Below, in pieces: positions 1 through 7,628 of a stretch of DNA of 64,000 bases; the first letter of the stretch is position 1, and each line of letters begins with the position of its first letter. The notes under the pieces are model-generated. The model had not been told where the DNA came from. It saw nothing but the letters and a program-made list of their open reading frames with translations, and did no database searches. A program made the translations under genes and the position numbers. Location of the stretch: contig NZ_OMPD01000006.1 in the NCBI RefSeq assembly GCF_900312745.1, forward strand, positions 216,053 to 280,052. The letters run 5' to 3'. The stretch is from Aquimarina sp. AU58. GTDB lineage: Bacteria; Bacteroidota; Bacteroidia; Flavobacteriales; Flavobacteriaceae.

Positions 1-3
1 GTG

Positions 4-855
4 ATGAAAAAAAAGATTTTATTGCCCACGGATTTTTCAAAAAACGCGTGGAATGCTATACTATATGCTATAGAGCTATATAAAAACGAAACATGTGATT
101 TTTACGTACTTAACGTGTTTAATGCAACAGGTTATGCATTAGAAAGTATGATGATTCCCGAGCCAGGAGAACGACTTTATGAAGAGGCCAAAGAAAAATC
201 AGAAAAAGGCTTAAGTAAAATAGAAGAAAGGTTGAGTTTTAGAGATGATAATCCTAACCATAAATTTTTTATGATATCTCAATTCAATAATGTATTGAGT
301 GCGATCAAAGATACCGTAGAGAAAAAGGATATCGAAATGATCGTTATGGGAACCAAAGGGACGACTAATGCTGGAGACCTGATTTATGGTAGTAATACAG
401 TTTTGGTGATGGAAAAAGTAAGAAATTGCCCTGTTATGGCAATACCAGAAAATACCAATTATAAGGAGCCAAAAGAAATTGTATTTCCAACAGATTATAG
501 AACTCAGATTAAACGCAGAGAGCTTCAATATCTAATTGAAATAGCACGAATCACAAATGCTGAAATAAGAATTCTTCATGTTACTAATGATGATGATCTA
601 GATGAAGAACAAGAAAACAATAAGAAATTGCTCGTAGAATACCTAGATGGTATAAAATATACTTTTCATACACTGCATAATATAGATGTAAAAGGAGGGC
701 TTAGCAGTTTTGTAGAAAGCCGGGAGAGTGATATGATTACTTTTATCAATAGAAAACACAGTTTTTTTGGAAGTATATTTTCAAGACCAATGGTAAAAAG
801 TTTAGGACATCATTCGCAAGTACCTGTACTGGCCTTACATGATTTAGCAAATTAA
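4..855 (+). CDS. Universal stress protein (tandem UspA domains)
   Basis: Cytoplasmic universal stress protein with two Usp folds in tandem. The N-terminal half begins with the family pattern KILLPTDFSKNAWNAI and carries the nucleotide-loop motif MGTKGTTNAGDLIYGSNT at about residues 115-132, as in ATP-binding Usp proteins. The C-terminal half (IVFPTDY onward) is degenerate and lacks a clear G-2x-G-9x-G loop. Length (about 283 aa) is usual for tandem Usp proteins of Bacteroidota. I start at the ATG at 4; a GTG lies in frame at 1 and the frame is open to the window edge, so an upstream start cannot be excluded. It heads a + strand block of stress genes and has a paralogue at 18138-18974. Confidence 0.88.
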   Translation: MKKKILLPTDFSKNAWNAILYAIELYKNETCDFYVLNVFNATGYALESMMIPEPGERLYEEAKEKSEKGLSKIEERLSFRDDNPNHKFFMISQFNNVLSAIKDTVEKKDIEMIVMGTKGTTNAGDLIYGSNTVLVMEKVRNCPVMAIPENTNYKEPKEIVFPTDYRTQIKRRELQYLIEIARITNAEIRILHVTNDDDLDEEQENNKKLLVEYLDGIKYTFHTLHNIDVKGGLSSFVESRESDMITFINRKHSFFGSIFSRPMVKSLGHHSQVPVLALHDLAN

Positions 856-929
856 GTAGATCTAATATAATCAGGCAGTTTACATCTCATAACTGTTGTT
901 AATACTCTTTAACCATAAAAAATAAACAG

Positions 930-1352
930 ATGAAATATATAGGAATTTGGATAGATAAAGAAAAGGCTCATATCATTTCTGTTAAAGAAGATAGCGAGGA
1001 TATGACTACCATACTATCAGAAATTGAAAACTTTCGTATTCATGGTGGTTCTGGAACGCGACTTAAAGGCGGGCCACAGGATGTAGTTCAGGATAGTAAA
1101 TATCTCGAACGAGAGAAACACCAATTTAAAGCCTATTTTAAGAAGATTGCCCTTCTTATAAAAGATGCAGATAGGATTGTGATTTATGGGCCCGCAGAGA
1201 CAGGGGAAAAATTCAATAAAGAATTAACAACCAACTATAAAGATATTGGTGAAAAGGTAAAAGATGTGCTCAAGGCAGATAGTATGACCGATAATCAAAC
1301 CAAAGCTTTGATAAGATCATATTTCAAAAAAGATCAACAGCGTATTCATTAA
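930..1352 (+). CDS. baeRF/eRF1 domain-1-like small protein
   Basis: A 140-residue protein with the look of the bacterial eRF1-like (baeRF) or host-attachment family often encoded beside Usp genes. Visible marks are an N-terminal beta strand MKYIGIWIDKEKAHIISV, a basic glycine-rich stretch around HGGSGTRLKGG, a helix rich in K/E (LEREKHQFKAYFKKIA) and the strand-turn DRIVIYGPAETGEKF. The family is thought to share the eRF1 N-terminal fold; no function is established for this branch. The gene lies 74 bp after the Usp gene and 35 bp before the nuclease gene, so it probably shares their transcript. Family assignment is by recall and is moderate. Confidence 0.55.
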   Translation: MKYIGIWIDKEKAHIISVKEDSEDMTTILSEIENFRIHGGSGTRLKGGPQDVVQDSKYLEREKHQFKAYFKKIALLIKDADRIVIYGPAETGEKFNKELTTNYKDIGEKVKDVLKADSMTDNQTKALIRSYFKKDQQRIH

Positions 1353-1387
1353 GGTATTTAGTTGTATTTAATATTTAAATAATTTTA

Positions 1388-2224
1388 ATGCAAAACCAGA
1401 ATTTTGATGTTATAAAATCTTCTGGAGAAAAAGTTAAATTTTCACTCCACAAACTTCGCAATTCCTTAAAGCGAAGCGGTGCAGATGATAAAGCAATAGA
1501 ACATATTCTGGGAGTTGTTAGAGACGAATTATATCAAGGTATTTCTACCAGAGAAATTTATAATCGAGCTTTCGCATTACTTAAAAAGAAGAAATCTGTT
1601 TTTGCTTCAAAATACAAACTAAAAAAAGCAATTTATGAGTTGGGACCAACAGGTTTCCCTTTTGAGCGTTTTGTTGCATCTATATTGCAGTATTCTGGTT
1701 ATCAGGTAGAAGTAGGGAAAATTATTCACGGTATGTGTGTGTCTCATGAAGTTGATGTAGTAGCCAGAAAAAATAGTGATTATTTGGTTATAGAATGTAA
1801 GTTTCATAGTGAAGAAGGGCGCAATTGTAATGTAAAAGTCCCTTTATATATCCATTCTCGATTTAAGGATATTGAAACACACCATAAAAATAATGGAGAA
1901 ATGATACCTAATCATGGTTGGGTTGTGACCAACACGCGTTTTACAAAGGACGCAATTCAATATGGCGAGTGTGCGGGGTTGTATTTATTAAGTTGGGATT
2001 ATCCTATAGAAAATAGCCTTAAAGATAGAATTGATCGTTTAGGGTTATATCCAATAACGGTTTCTACACTTTTAACAAATCGCGAAAAACAATTTTTATT
2101 AAGCCGGAATGTTGTTTTAGCAAAACAATTGATAGAACAGATTTTTTTTCTGGATCATTTAGGCATTTCTGAACAGCGAAAACAAAATATCATAAATGAA
2201 ATCAAAATGCTATGTACAGCATAA
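1388..2224 (+). CDS. ATP-cone domain fused to Mrr-like PD-(D/E)XK nuclease
   Basis: Two-domain protein. Residues about 5-88 read as an ATP-cone: VIKSSGEKVKFSLHKLRNSL, then TREIYNRAFALLKK, the layout known from ribonucleotide reductases and NrdR. Residues about 90-200 read as a restriction-endonuclease-like fold of the Mrr type: GFPFERFVASILQYSGY, then E121-x-D123 and the catalytic E136-C-K138 (IECKFH). The fusion suggests a nuclease gated by (d)ATP or ATP binding; that is inference. There is no methyltransferase or specificity subunit nearby, so it is not an ordinary restriction system. The neighbour 11 bp downstream is a beta-CASP hydrolase, so the pair may act together on nucleic acids during stress. 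Stop and length (278 aa) look intact. Confidence 0.75.
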   Translation: MQNQNFDVIKSSGEKVKFSLHKLRNSLKRSGADDKAIEHILGVVRDELYQGISTREIYNRAFALLKKKKSVFASKYKLKKAIYELGPTGFPFERFVASILQYSGYQVEVGKIIHGMCVSHEVDVVARKNSDYLVIECKFHSEEGRNCNVKVPLYIHSRFKDIETHHKNNGEMIPNHGWVVTNTRFTKDAIQYGECAGLYLLSWDYPIENSLKDRIDRLGLYPITVSTLLTNREKQFLLSRNVVLAKQLIEQIFFLDHLGISEQRKQNIINEIKMLCTA

Positions 2225-2235
2225 AATAGAGTCTT

Positions 2236-3606
2236 ATGCCATCAATTAAAATTCACTTTTTGGGAGCTGCAGGAACGGTTACCGGATCTAAGTTTTATCT
2301 CGAAACTCCTCAAAAAAATATACTAATTGATTGTGGGATGTTTCAAGGGGTTAAAGAATTACGAGAATTAAACTGGATAGACTTGCCTATCGATGCTTCT
2401 GCTATTGATAGTGTACTGCTTACTCATGGGCATTTGGATCATACAGGTTATTTGCCAAGATTAATTAAACAAGGGTTTACCGGAGATATTATAGCTACTG
2501 CACCTACATTGGCAATTACAGAAATTATTTTAAGAGATAGTGCAAAGATACACGAAGAAGAAGCAGAAAAAGCTAACAAAGAAGGATACTCTAAGCATGA
2601 TCCCGCATTACCTTTTTATACCAAGAATGATGTAGAGAAAACAATTGGATATTTTAAAAGAGAAGAAAAAGATACATGGGTTTCGTTATCTCATGATATA
2701 CAATTTAGATTCAGATATAACGGACATATTATAGGGTCTACTTTTATAGAGTTAAATCTTTACGGAAAGATATTGGTGTTTTCTGGAGACCTGGGAAGAA
2801 CAGATGATGTATTGCTTTATGCTCCAGAAAAACCAGATTGGGCAGATTTTCTTTTTATAGAAAGCACCTATGGTAATAAGTTACATCCTCCCGAAGATGT
2901 CGAAGAAAGACTTATCACTTTGATTAATGATACACTGTATAACAGAGGGGTTTTAATCATCCCTTCATTTGCGGTAGAGAGGTTACAAGCTTTGATGTAT
3001 ATACTTTGGAAACTATATCAAAAAAATCGCATCCCTAACCTTCCTGTTTATGTAGATAGCCCAATGGGAAACAATGTGCTTTCTGTTTTTGAAAGCTTTC
3101 CCGACTGGCATAAATTACCTATGAACGAATATCATGCTATTTGCAATCATACTAATATTGTAATGTCTTATAAAGAAACATGGGAAGTGGTCGATAACCC
3201 CCGTCCCAAAATTGTTATTGCAGGTAGCGGAATGGTAACAGGAGGTAGAGTGCTTACCTATTTGCAACAGCTTATAGACAATGTAAATACCTCTGTGGTA
3301 CTTGTGGGTTTTCAGGCAGAAGGAACTCGCGGAAGACAATTACAAGAAGGGGCTCATGAGGTCAAACTATTTGGTAAATATTATCCGGTAAAAGCAAAGA
3401 TTTACGGTATAGAAAGTCTGTCTGCCCACGCAGATCAACAAGAATTATTAGATTGGATGAGTGAGATTAAGAATGTTCCCGAAAAAGTATTTTTGATTCA
3501 TGGCGAAGCAACTCCAGCAGATGTATTGCGCGTAAAAATACAAGATACATATCAATGGAAAGTTCAGATTCCTAAACTACATGATACCATAGAAATTATG
3601 GTTTGA
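2236..3606 (+). CDS. MBL-fold beta-CASP RNA metallo-hydrolase
   Basis: Metallo-beta-lactamase-fold exonuclease/endonuclease of the beta-CASP class (YSH1/CPSF-73 relatives). The zinc motif is THGHLDHTGYLPRL (H64, H66, D68, H69), followed by the metal ligands in NGHIIGSTF and FSGDLGR. The beta-CASP segment includes IIPSFAVERLQALMYILW and IAGSGMVTGGR, and the C-terminal RMMBL motif is SLSAHADQQELLDWM with LIHGE. At 456 aa it has the family's usual full length. The protein is cytosolic and expected to cleave RNA. It follows the ATP-cone nuclease by 11 bp. Genes of this type recur in Usp/Acg/Hsp20 stress islands of diverse bacteria. Confidence 0.9.
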   Translation: MPSIKIHFLGAAGTVTGSKFYLETPQKNILIDCGMFQGVKELRELNWIDLPIDASAIDSVLLTHGHLDHTGYLPRLIKQGFTGDIIATAPTLAITEIILRDSAKIHEEEAEKANKEGYSKHDPALPFYTKNDVEKTIGYFKREEKDTWVSLSHDIQFRFRYNGHIIGSTFIELNLYGKILVFSGDLGRTDDVLLYAPEKPDWADFLFIESTYGNKLHPPEDVEERLITLINDTLYNRGVLIIPSFAVERLQALMYILWKLYQKNRIPNLPVYVDSPMGNNVLSVFESFPDWHKLPMNEYHAICNHTNIVMSYKETWEVVDNPRPKIVIAGSGMVTGGRVLTYLQQLIDNVNTSVVLVGFQAEGTRGRQLQEGAHEVKLFGKYYPVKAKIYGIESLSAHADQQELLDWMSEIKNVPEKVFLIHGEATPADVLRVKIQDTYQWKVQIPKLHDTIEIMV

Positions 3607-3670
3607 ATTTTTATGATAAGTAGAACTAGTACAAGGAATAAAAAAGCTTAGTTATTCTTAAACTACTAAT

Positions 3671-4627
3671 ATGAAAGAAATAATAACATACGGCTCTTAT
3701 GCTCCTAGTAGTCATAATGCCCAAATGTGGACTGTTGAGATACCAAAAAATAATAAGATTAAAGTGTACCCTAATTATGATAGAGTATTACCATTTGTTG
3801 ATCCAAATAATAGGGAAACATGGATTTCAATAGGATCATTTATAGAAAACTGTGTGTTATCTGCACAAGATTTAGGGTATAGTTCAACTGTAACGACCAA
3901 TGATGATGAAATAACTCTTAATCTTCAACAAGATTATAATTTGGTAAAAACAAATCGAAATATTGAATTGATAAAGAAACGTTTAACAATTAGAAAACCA
4001 TATTTAGAAAAAAAAATAGACGATACAATAATAACAAAGCTGATCAACCCATCAGATAGTATCTTGTATTTTCCAATAGAAAATGAAGAAACCAAAAAAA
4101 TCATTGATTATTCTTTAGATGCGTATAGTTTTCAAATGAAAGATACTGGTAAGCTTAGAGAATTGGCAAAATGGATGACTTTTTCTTATAAAGAAGAAAA
4201 ACAGAGAAAAGATGGAATAACACCTGAAGCAATAGAAATAAAAGGAATTAAACGTCTTTTATTCAATCTTTTTTTTACAAAAAAATCAGTCACAGGAAAA
4301 ACATTCATAAAAAGTTCTATTAAGAGTGCAAAAGAACAGCTAAATTCTTGTTCAGGATATATTTTGATCACATCTGATTCTTATAGTAAAGCCGAATTGA
4401 TAAAAACAGGAAGATTATTAGAACGAGTTTGGTTAGAATGTATAGATAGCCAAATTGCGGTTCACCCTATGAGTCAAGTATTAGAAGAAAAAGAATATTA
4501 TGATTTATTAAAGACATCATTAAAGATAGACAAAGAAATACAAATGCTTTTACGAATAGGTAAAGTAAAAGAATACCCAGAAAGGATACGAAAAAGATTA
4601 GATATTAAAGATATAATTAAAGGGTAA
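3671..4627 (+). CDS. Acg-family nitroreductase-like flavoprotein
   Basis: Nitroreductase-fold protein of the Acg type. The start is typical: IITYGSYAPSSHNAQMW matches the FMN-phosphate-binding segment of nitroreductases (APSSHNxQPW), followed by DPNNRETWISIGSFIENCVLSA, the usual Acg helix. Residues 90-318 form two nitroreductase halves with motifs such as TSDSYSKAELIKTGRLLERVW and HPMSQVLE. In mycobacteria Acg proteins are DosR-regulated and proposed to store flavin rather than reduce substrates; whether that applies here is unknown. It lies 64 bp after the beta-CASP gene. The window start therefore combines Usp, Acg and Hsp20 genes, a set familiar from hypoxic dormancy regulons. Confidence 0.8.
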   Translation: MKEIITYGSYAPSSHNAQMWTVEIPKNNKIKVYPNYDRVLPFVDPNNRETWISIGSFIENCVLSAQDLGYSSTVTTNDDEITLNLQQDYNLVKTNRNIELIKKRLTIRKPYLEKKIDDTIITKLINPSDSILYFPIENEETKKIIDYSLDAYSFQMKDTGKLRELAKWMTFSYKEEKQRKDGITPEAIEIKGIKRLLFNLFFTKKSVTGKTFIKSSIKSAKEQLNSCSGYILITSDSYSKAELIKTGRLLERVWLECIDSQIAVHPMSQVLEEKEYYDLLKTSLKIDKEIQMLLRIGKVKEYPERIRKRLDIKDIIKG

Positions 4628-4924
4628 AAACTAATAATCACAGAACCTTCAAACTACTATTTAGTAGTGCTTAAGTACATGACAAAAGATATCAAATGAC
4701 TTATAAGTGTAAGGTCGAGTGTAGTCGAGGTCTTGTTATTAAGGTGTTCTTGATGTGTATGACCTTTATACTTTGTCTGTTTCGGGCGAAGTCGAAAGAC
4801 TCGAAGAGATATTATTACACCTTGTAAACTAATTCCATGTTAAAAGTCACAAAACCTGATAATTATCACTTTTTAATTTATAGAGGTTAAGTACCTTTTT
4901 AGTAAGTTTTAAAACCTAGAAAAA
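4628..4924. other. Intergenic region with imperfect repeats and a promoter
   Basis: No gene is visible in these 297 bases. The middle (about 4705-4815) holds fragments resembling GTCGAGTGTAGTCGAGG and GGGCGAAGTCGAAAGACTCGA, which look like decayed copies of dispersed intergenic repeats. The right end carries the FNR-like promoter described separately. Confidence 0.5.
4857..4899 (+). promoter_or_regulatory. FNR-like box and promoter (type B site 1)
   Basis: A perfect 12-bp palindrome TGATAATTATCA (4857-4868) has the FNR core form TGAT-N4-ATCA. Exactly 33 bp downstream, centre to centre, is TACCTTTT (4892-4899), five of six specified bases of the -7 element TAnnTTTG. The start codon of the helical protein gene is at 4925. 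The spacing fits a class II activator site. The same arrangement recurs before hsp20. Confidence 0.6.
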
Positions 4925-5341
4925 ATGATGGCAGCAACAGATAATACCTCTGATAAAGAATTAAAAGAGATCCATTTTGATATCTTAAAATGGAAATCAA
5001 GTCTTCGATTTATCGAAGGTGAAATACAGTTTATCAATCAATTATTAAATTCTTATATTTTTGAACCCACTACCCCAAACCTTTTTGAACGATTACAAGA
5101 GTTTAAACAGCAAATCGTAGATATAGAGAAAGAAATACAAGAGATAAGTCGAGGTATCAGAACACATGAAAGTGAATTAGGAGGTATGCTAGAATGCGAT
5201 ACTATTTCTTGTGACAATTTTTACTATAAAAATCATATTCTGGTCAGGCGTACTTTTGATGACTTCTATAAAAATTTCAGCAGATTGAAATCTGAAGTTT
5301 TTCTGTATGCAGGCGGAGTTTTAAAAAAGAACAAGAAGTAA
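4925..5341 (+). CDS. Helical protein of unknown function, paralogue of the 5974 gene
   Basis: I do not recognise this family. The 138-residue product is soluble, with no signal peptide or membrane segment, and is predicted to be nearly all helical with heptad-like stretches (LFERLQEFKQQIVDIEKEIQEI). It resembles the product of 5974-6417 over its whole length: LKWKSSLRFIEGEIQFINQLL here lines up with LNWVSELKFVKDEQHFLDELI there. The two paralogues bracket hsp20, which suggests partnership with the small heat shock protein or shared control. The FNR-like promoter upstream implies low-oxygen or redox induction. A second in-frame ATG follows directly at 4928. Confidence 0.7.
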   Translation: MMAATDNTSDKELKEIHFDILKWKSSLRFIEGEIQFINQLLNSYIFEPTTPNLFERLQEFKQQIVDIEKEIQEISRGIRTHESELGGMLECDTISCDNFYYKNHILVRRTFDDFYKNFSRLKSEVFLYAGGVLKKNKK

Positions 5342-5371
5342 CGTTAAATACAGGTTAAAATACTAATAAAC

Positions 5372-5414
5372 TGATAATTGTCATTTTAAAATGCCCGTTG
5401 TCAGCTTAATTTTA
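5372..5414 (+). promoter_or_regulatory. FNR-like box and promoter before hsp20 (type B site 2)
   Basis: TGATAATTGTCA (5372-5383), one mismatch from the palindrome at 4857, lies exactly 33 bp centre to centre from TAATTTTA (5407-5414), a five-of-six match to TAnnTTTG. The hsp20 start codon is at 5447. The flanks of both type B boxes are also alike (CTGATAATT..TCA followed by a T-rich tract). Confidence 0.55.
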
Positions 5415-5446
5415 GCATAATAATAACTCTAATAAACCTTAACGTT

Positions 5447-5890
5447 ATGTCATTAATTAAATTTAATAAAAACAGATTTCCCTGGATCAATGACCGTGTT
5501 TCTACATGGTTAGATACAGATGATTTTTTTGCGGACGATTTTTTTGTAAAAGACAGAAACCTTCCTGCAATGAATGTCAAAGAAAACAAGGATAATTTTG
5601 AAATTGAACTCGCAGTTCCTGGTTTTTCAAAGAAAGATATTGAAGTGACTATGGAAGATGATGTGTTACACATTTGTGCTCAAAAAAGTAAAGAAGAAGT
5701 AGAAGAGGATAAAGGGTACACACGTAGAGAATTTAGTTATAACGAGTTCGATAGAAAATTACAGTTACCTACAAGCGTAAACCAGAATGAAAAGGTTAAA
5801 GCTATCTACAAAAACGGAGTGCTTACTCTTAGTCTTCTAAAAAAGGAAGAAGCAAAAGAACAACCTAAAAAGGTAATTGAAATAGATTAA
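5447..5890 (+). CDS. Small heat shock protein, Hsp20/alpha-crystallin family
   Basis: ATP-independent holdase chaperone of the cytoplasm. The alpha-crystallin domain runs from about residue 38 to 138: PAMNVKENKDNFEIELAVPG, then FSKKDIEVTMEDDVLHICAQ, the loop EEVEEDKGYTRREFSYNEF, and the closing signature YKNGVLTLSLLKKEE. The C-terminal tail has the oligomerisation-type sequence PKKVIEID. At 147 aa it has the standard size for the family. It sits between two paralogous helical-protein genes, has its own FNR-like promoter, and is followed by a hairpin terminator at 5904-5944. Induction by oxygen limitation is inferred from the promoter. Confidence 0.95.
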   Translation: MSLIKFNKNRFPWINDRVSTWLDTDDFFADDFFVKDRNLPAMNVKENKDNFEIELAVPGFSKKDIEVTMEDDVLHICAQKSKEEVEEDKGYTRREFSYNEFDRKLQLPTSVNQNEKVKAIYKNGVLTLSLLKKEEAKEQPKKVIEID

Positions 5891-5903
5891 TCTATACAAG
5901 AAA

Positions 5904-5944
5904 GGCAGAGAATAGATTTAGGGACATTATTCTCTGTCTTTTTA
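5904..5944 (+). terminator. Intrinsic terminator after hsp20
   Basis: Inverted repeat with arms GGCAGAGAATA (5904-5914) and TATTCTCTGTC (5928-5938), one central mismatch, followed by a T run (5939-5943). It separates hsp20 from the next gene. Confidence 0.75.
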
Positions 5945-5973
5945 TCTAAAATGATCACCTTAAAATAGAAATC

Positions 5974-6417
5974 ATGAAAGCAAAGCAACCAAATATAAAA
6001 TATGTAGAATGGCGAAGCCCAGAAGAATTACATGAAATTTCTCTAAACTGGGTATCAGAACTTAAATTTGTCAAAGATGAACAGCACTTTTTAGATGAAC
6101 TTATAGAAAATCATACAATACAACTAATTTCAAAAAAGATTTTTGAGAAAAGTAAGAACATATTACAAGAACTATCTCTTAGCAGGAAAGGTCTCGATCC
6201 ACTACTAAAAAAAATAATTAATCACCATAATGAACTTACCATATTGTTAGACGGAGTTGATCAACCTGTAGAGGAAAAACAATACAAAGAAGATCATTGG
6301 GAGTTAACAATGGCAGTAAGTAAATACCTAAACAATTATAAAGAAACAAAAAGAAGGGTTTTTGATTTGATAAAAACTATAATGAAAGAAGGCAAACAAA
6401 AACGTCTATTGAGTTAA
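5974..6417 (+). CDS. Helical protein of unknown function, paralogue of the 4925 gene
   Basis: Unrecognised soluble protein of 147 aa, rich in K/E and helix-forming residues, with no signal sequence. Its first half (LNWVSELKFVKDEQHFLDELIE) corresponds to the same region of the 138-residue protein at 4925, so the two arose by duplication on either side of hsp20. Basic C-terminus (KEGKQKRLLS). It follows the hsp20 terminator by 30 bp and is 4 bp from the next gene, so it likely heads the transcript that runs through to the dehydrogenase at 8613. Confidence 0.65.
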   Translation: MKAKQPNIKYVEWRSPEELHEISLNWVSELKFVKDEQHFLDELIENHTIQLISKKIFEKSKNILQELSLSRKGLDPLLKKIINHHNELTILLDGVDQPVEEKQYKEDHWELTMAVSKYLNNYKETKRRVFDLIKTIMKEGKQKRLLS

Positions 6418-6421
6418 GTAG

Positions 6422-6943
6422 ATGAAACGTATACTGAAAATCATAATATTTTCTGTTTTGATACTCTTTGCCGGGTTTTGGGTGTGGTATGAGTATACCT
6501 ATTCTATGGATACCGTAATCCCTTTTGAAGTTAATGATGCTAATCTCGAAACTAAAGTTTTAATAGCTTCACAAGGAAGTAGATTTAAAGATTCTTTGGT
6601 TCAGGGTATCATTAGGCATTATCAAAATGATGCAGTTTATTTTAAAGTGATAGATGCATATACGATGTTTACCGTTGATATTGATAAGTGGGATGCTTTG
6701 GTTATTATTAATTCATGGGAATATGGAAGCCCACCTAGAAACGTAAAAAAGTTTATTAAAAATCACCCGAGTCAATTAGATAAACTCATTATCCTATCAA
6801 CTGTAGGAAGTAGTAATATAGCCTTAGAAGATGTTGATGTGATATCTGGTGAATCTATTATCGAAAAAACACCAAAATATACCAGTATAGTAGTAGAACG
6901 ATTAGATAAAATTATAAAGCCGAAGACTTTACATAAATTTTAA
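6422..6943 (+). CDS. Membrane-anchored flavodoxin-like protein
   Basis: Residues about 5-23 (LKIIIFSVLILFAGFWVWYEY) form one N-terminal membrane anchor; the rest is soluble and probably periplasmic. The soluble part reads like a flavodoxin-fold domain: VLIASQGSRFKDSLVQGIIRHY takes the place of the FMN-phosphate loop, followed by WDALVIINSWEYGSPPRNVKKFI and KLIILSTVGSS, which resemble the flavodoxin strands and the W/Y-containing FMN loop. Whether flavin is bound is uncertain because the phosphate loop is not canonical (ASQGSR instead of T/S-x-T-G-x-T). It lies 4 bp after the helical-protein gene and 19 bp before the lipoprotein gene. Confidence 0.6.
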   Translation: MKRILKIIIFSVLILFAGFWVWYEYTYSMDTVIPFEVNDANLETKVLIASQGSRFKDSLVQGIIRHYQNDAVYFKVIDAYTMFTVDIDKWDALVIINSWEYGSPPRNVKKFIKNHPSQLDKLIILSTVGSSNIALEDVDVISGESIIEKTPKYTSIVVERLDKIIKPKTLHKF

Positions 6944-6962
6944 TAACCTATACCAAGAAAAT

Positions 6963-7628
6963 ATGAACAAATTATATATATATCTTTTAATTATTAGTGG
7001 ATTACTGTACAGTTGTTCATCTAGCGAATTAGTCGAAAACTGGAAAAACCCTGATATTGATACATTTGAAGCTCAAAAAGTTCTGGTTATTGGAATTACT
7101 CCAGATGAAAGTGCCCGAAAAGTATTCGAAAAGAAATTAGCAACAGAACTAAAGAAAAGTGGTGTTAATGCCGTAAAAAGTTTAGATTATTTTGAGAGTT
7201 CTTTTACCACTTCTCCAAAAACCGAAAAAGAAATGATGGCTCTTGAGTCTCAGCTTATAGAAAATGGGTTCGATGCAATTTTACTTTCTAAAGTATTAGG
7301 AGTCGAAGATAAAGTAACTGTTGTAAAAGCATATAGAAATCTGGATAAAACATTTGACAGTTTTAGAGATGACTATTATGAAAATCAGGATATATATTAT
7401 GATGAAGATTATTATGAAGAATATCAAATTTTTCATGCAGAATCTTCGCTTTATTGCATTTGCCCAGATAAAGAAAGAGAATTAATTTGGAAAGGATCAA
7501 TAGATATTACAGAGCCAGAAAATATTAAAAAAGCAGTAACCGACTATGTTAAAGTACTGGTTTGGGCACTAAAGGGGCAACAATTATTAATTATTGAAGA
7601 ACTTACTAATGAAGATATTGATATATAG
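6963..7628 (+). CDS. Lipoprotein of unknown function
   Basis: A signal peptide with lipobox (LLIISGLLYSC, cysteine at 18) marks an SPII lipoprotein. The mature protein starts SSSELVENWKNP, followed by AQKVLVIGITPDESARKVFEKKLATEL, a strand-helix layout that recalls lipoproteins of the CsgG/LpoB-like or DUF4136 type without a clear match. A tract rich in D/E/Y (residues about 137-160) is unusual and acidic. No membrane segments occur after the signal. It overlaps the dehydrogenase gene by 20 bp, which argues for translational coupling. Confidence 0.65.
   Translation: MNKLYIYLLIISGLLYSCSSSELVENWKNPDIDTFEAQKVLVIGITPDESARKVFEKKLATELKKSGVNAVKSLDYFESSFTTSPKTEKEMMALESQLIENGFDAILLSKVLGVEDKVTVVKAYRNLDKTFDSFRDDYYENQDIYYDEDYYEEYQIFHAESSLYCICPDKERELIWKGSIDITEPENIKKAVTDYVKVLVWALKGQQLLIIEELTNEDIDI

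Noticed and set aside
890..901. TAACTGTTGTTA as another Crp/Fnr-type operator
   Set aside because: It has the half-sites, but 33 bp downstream falls at the start codon (930) and no -7 element is there, unlike the five accepted sites.
1388..2224. Type IV or type II restriction system
   Set aside because: Only a nuclease domain with an ATP-cone is present; no methylase, specificity subunit or McrBC-type GTPase lies nearby.
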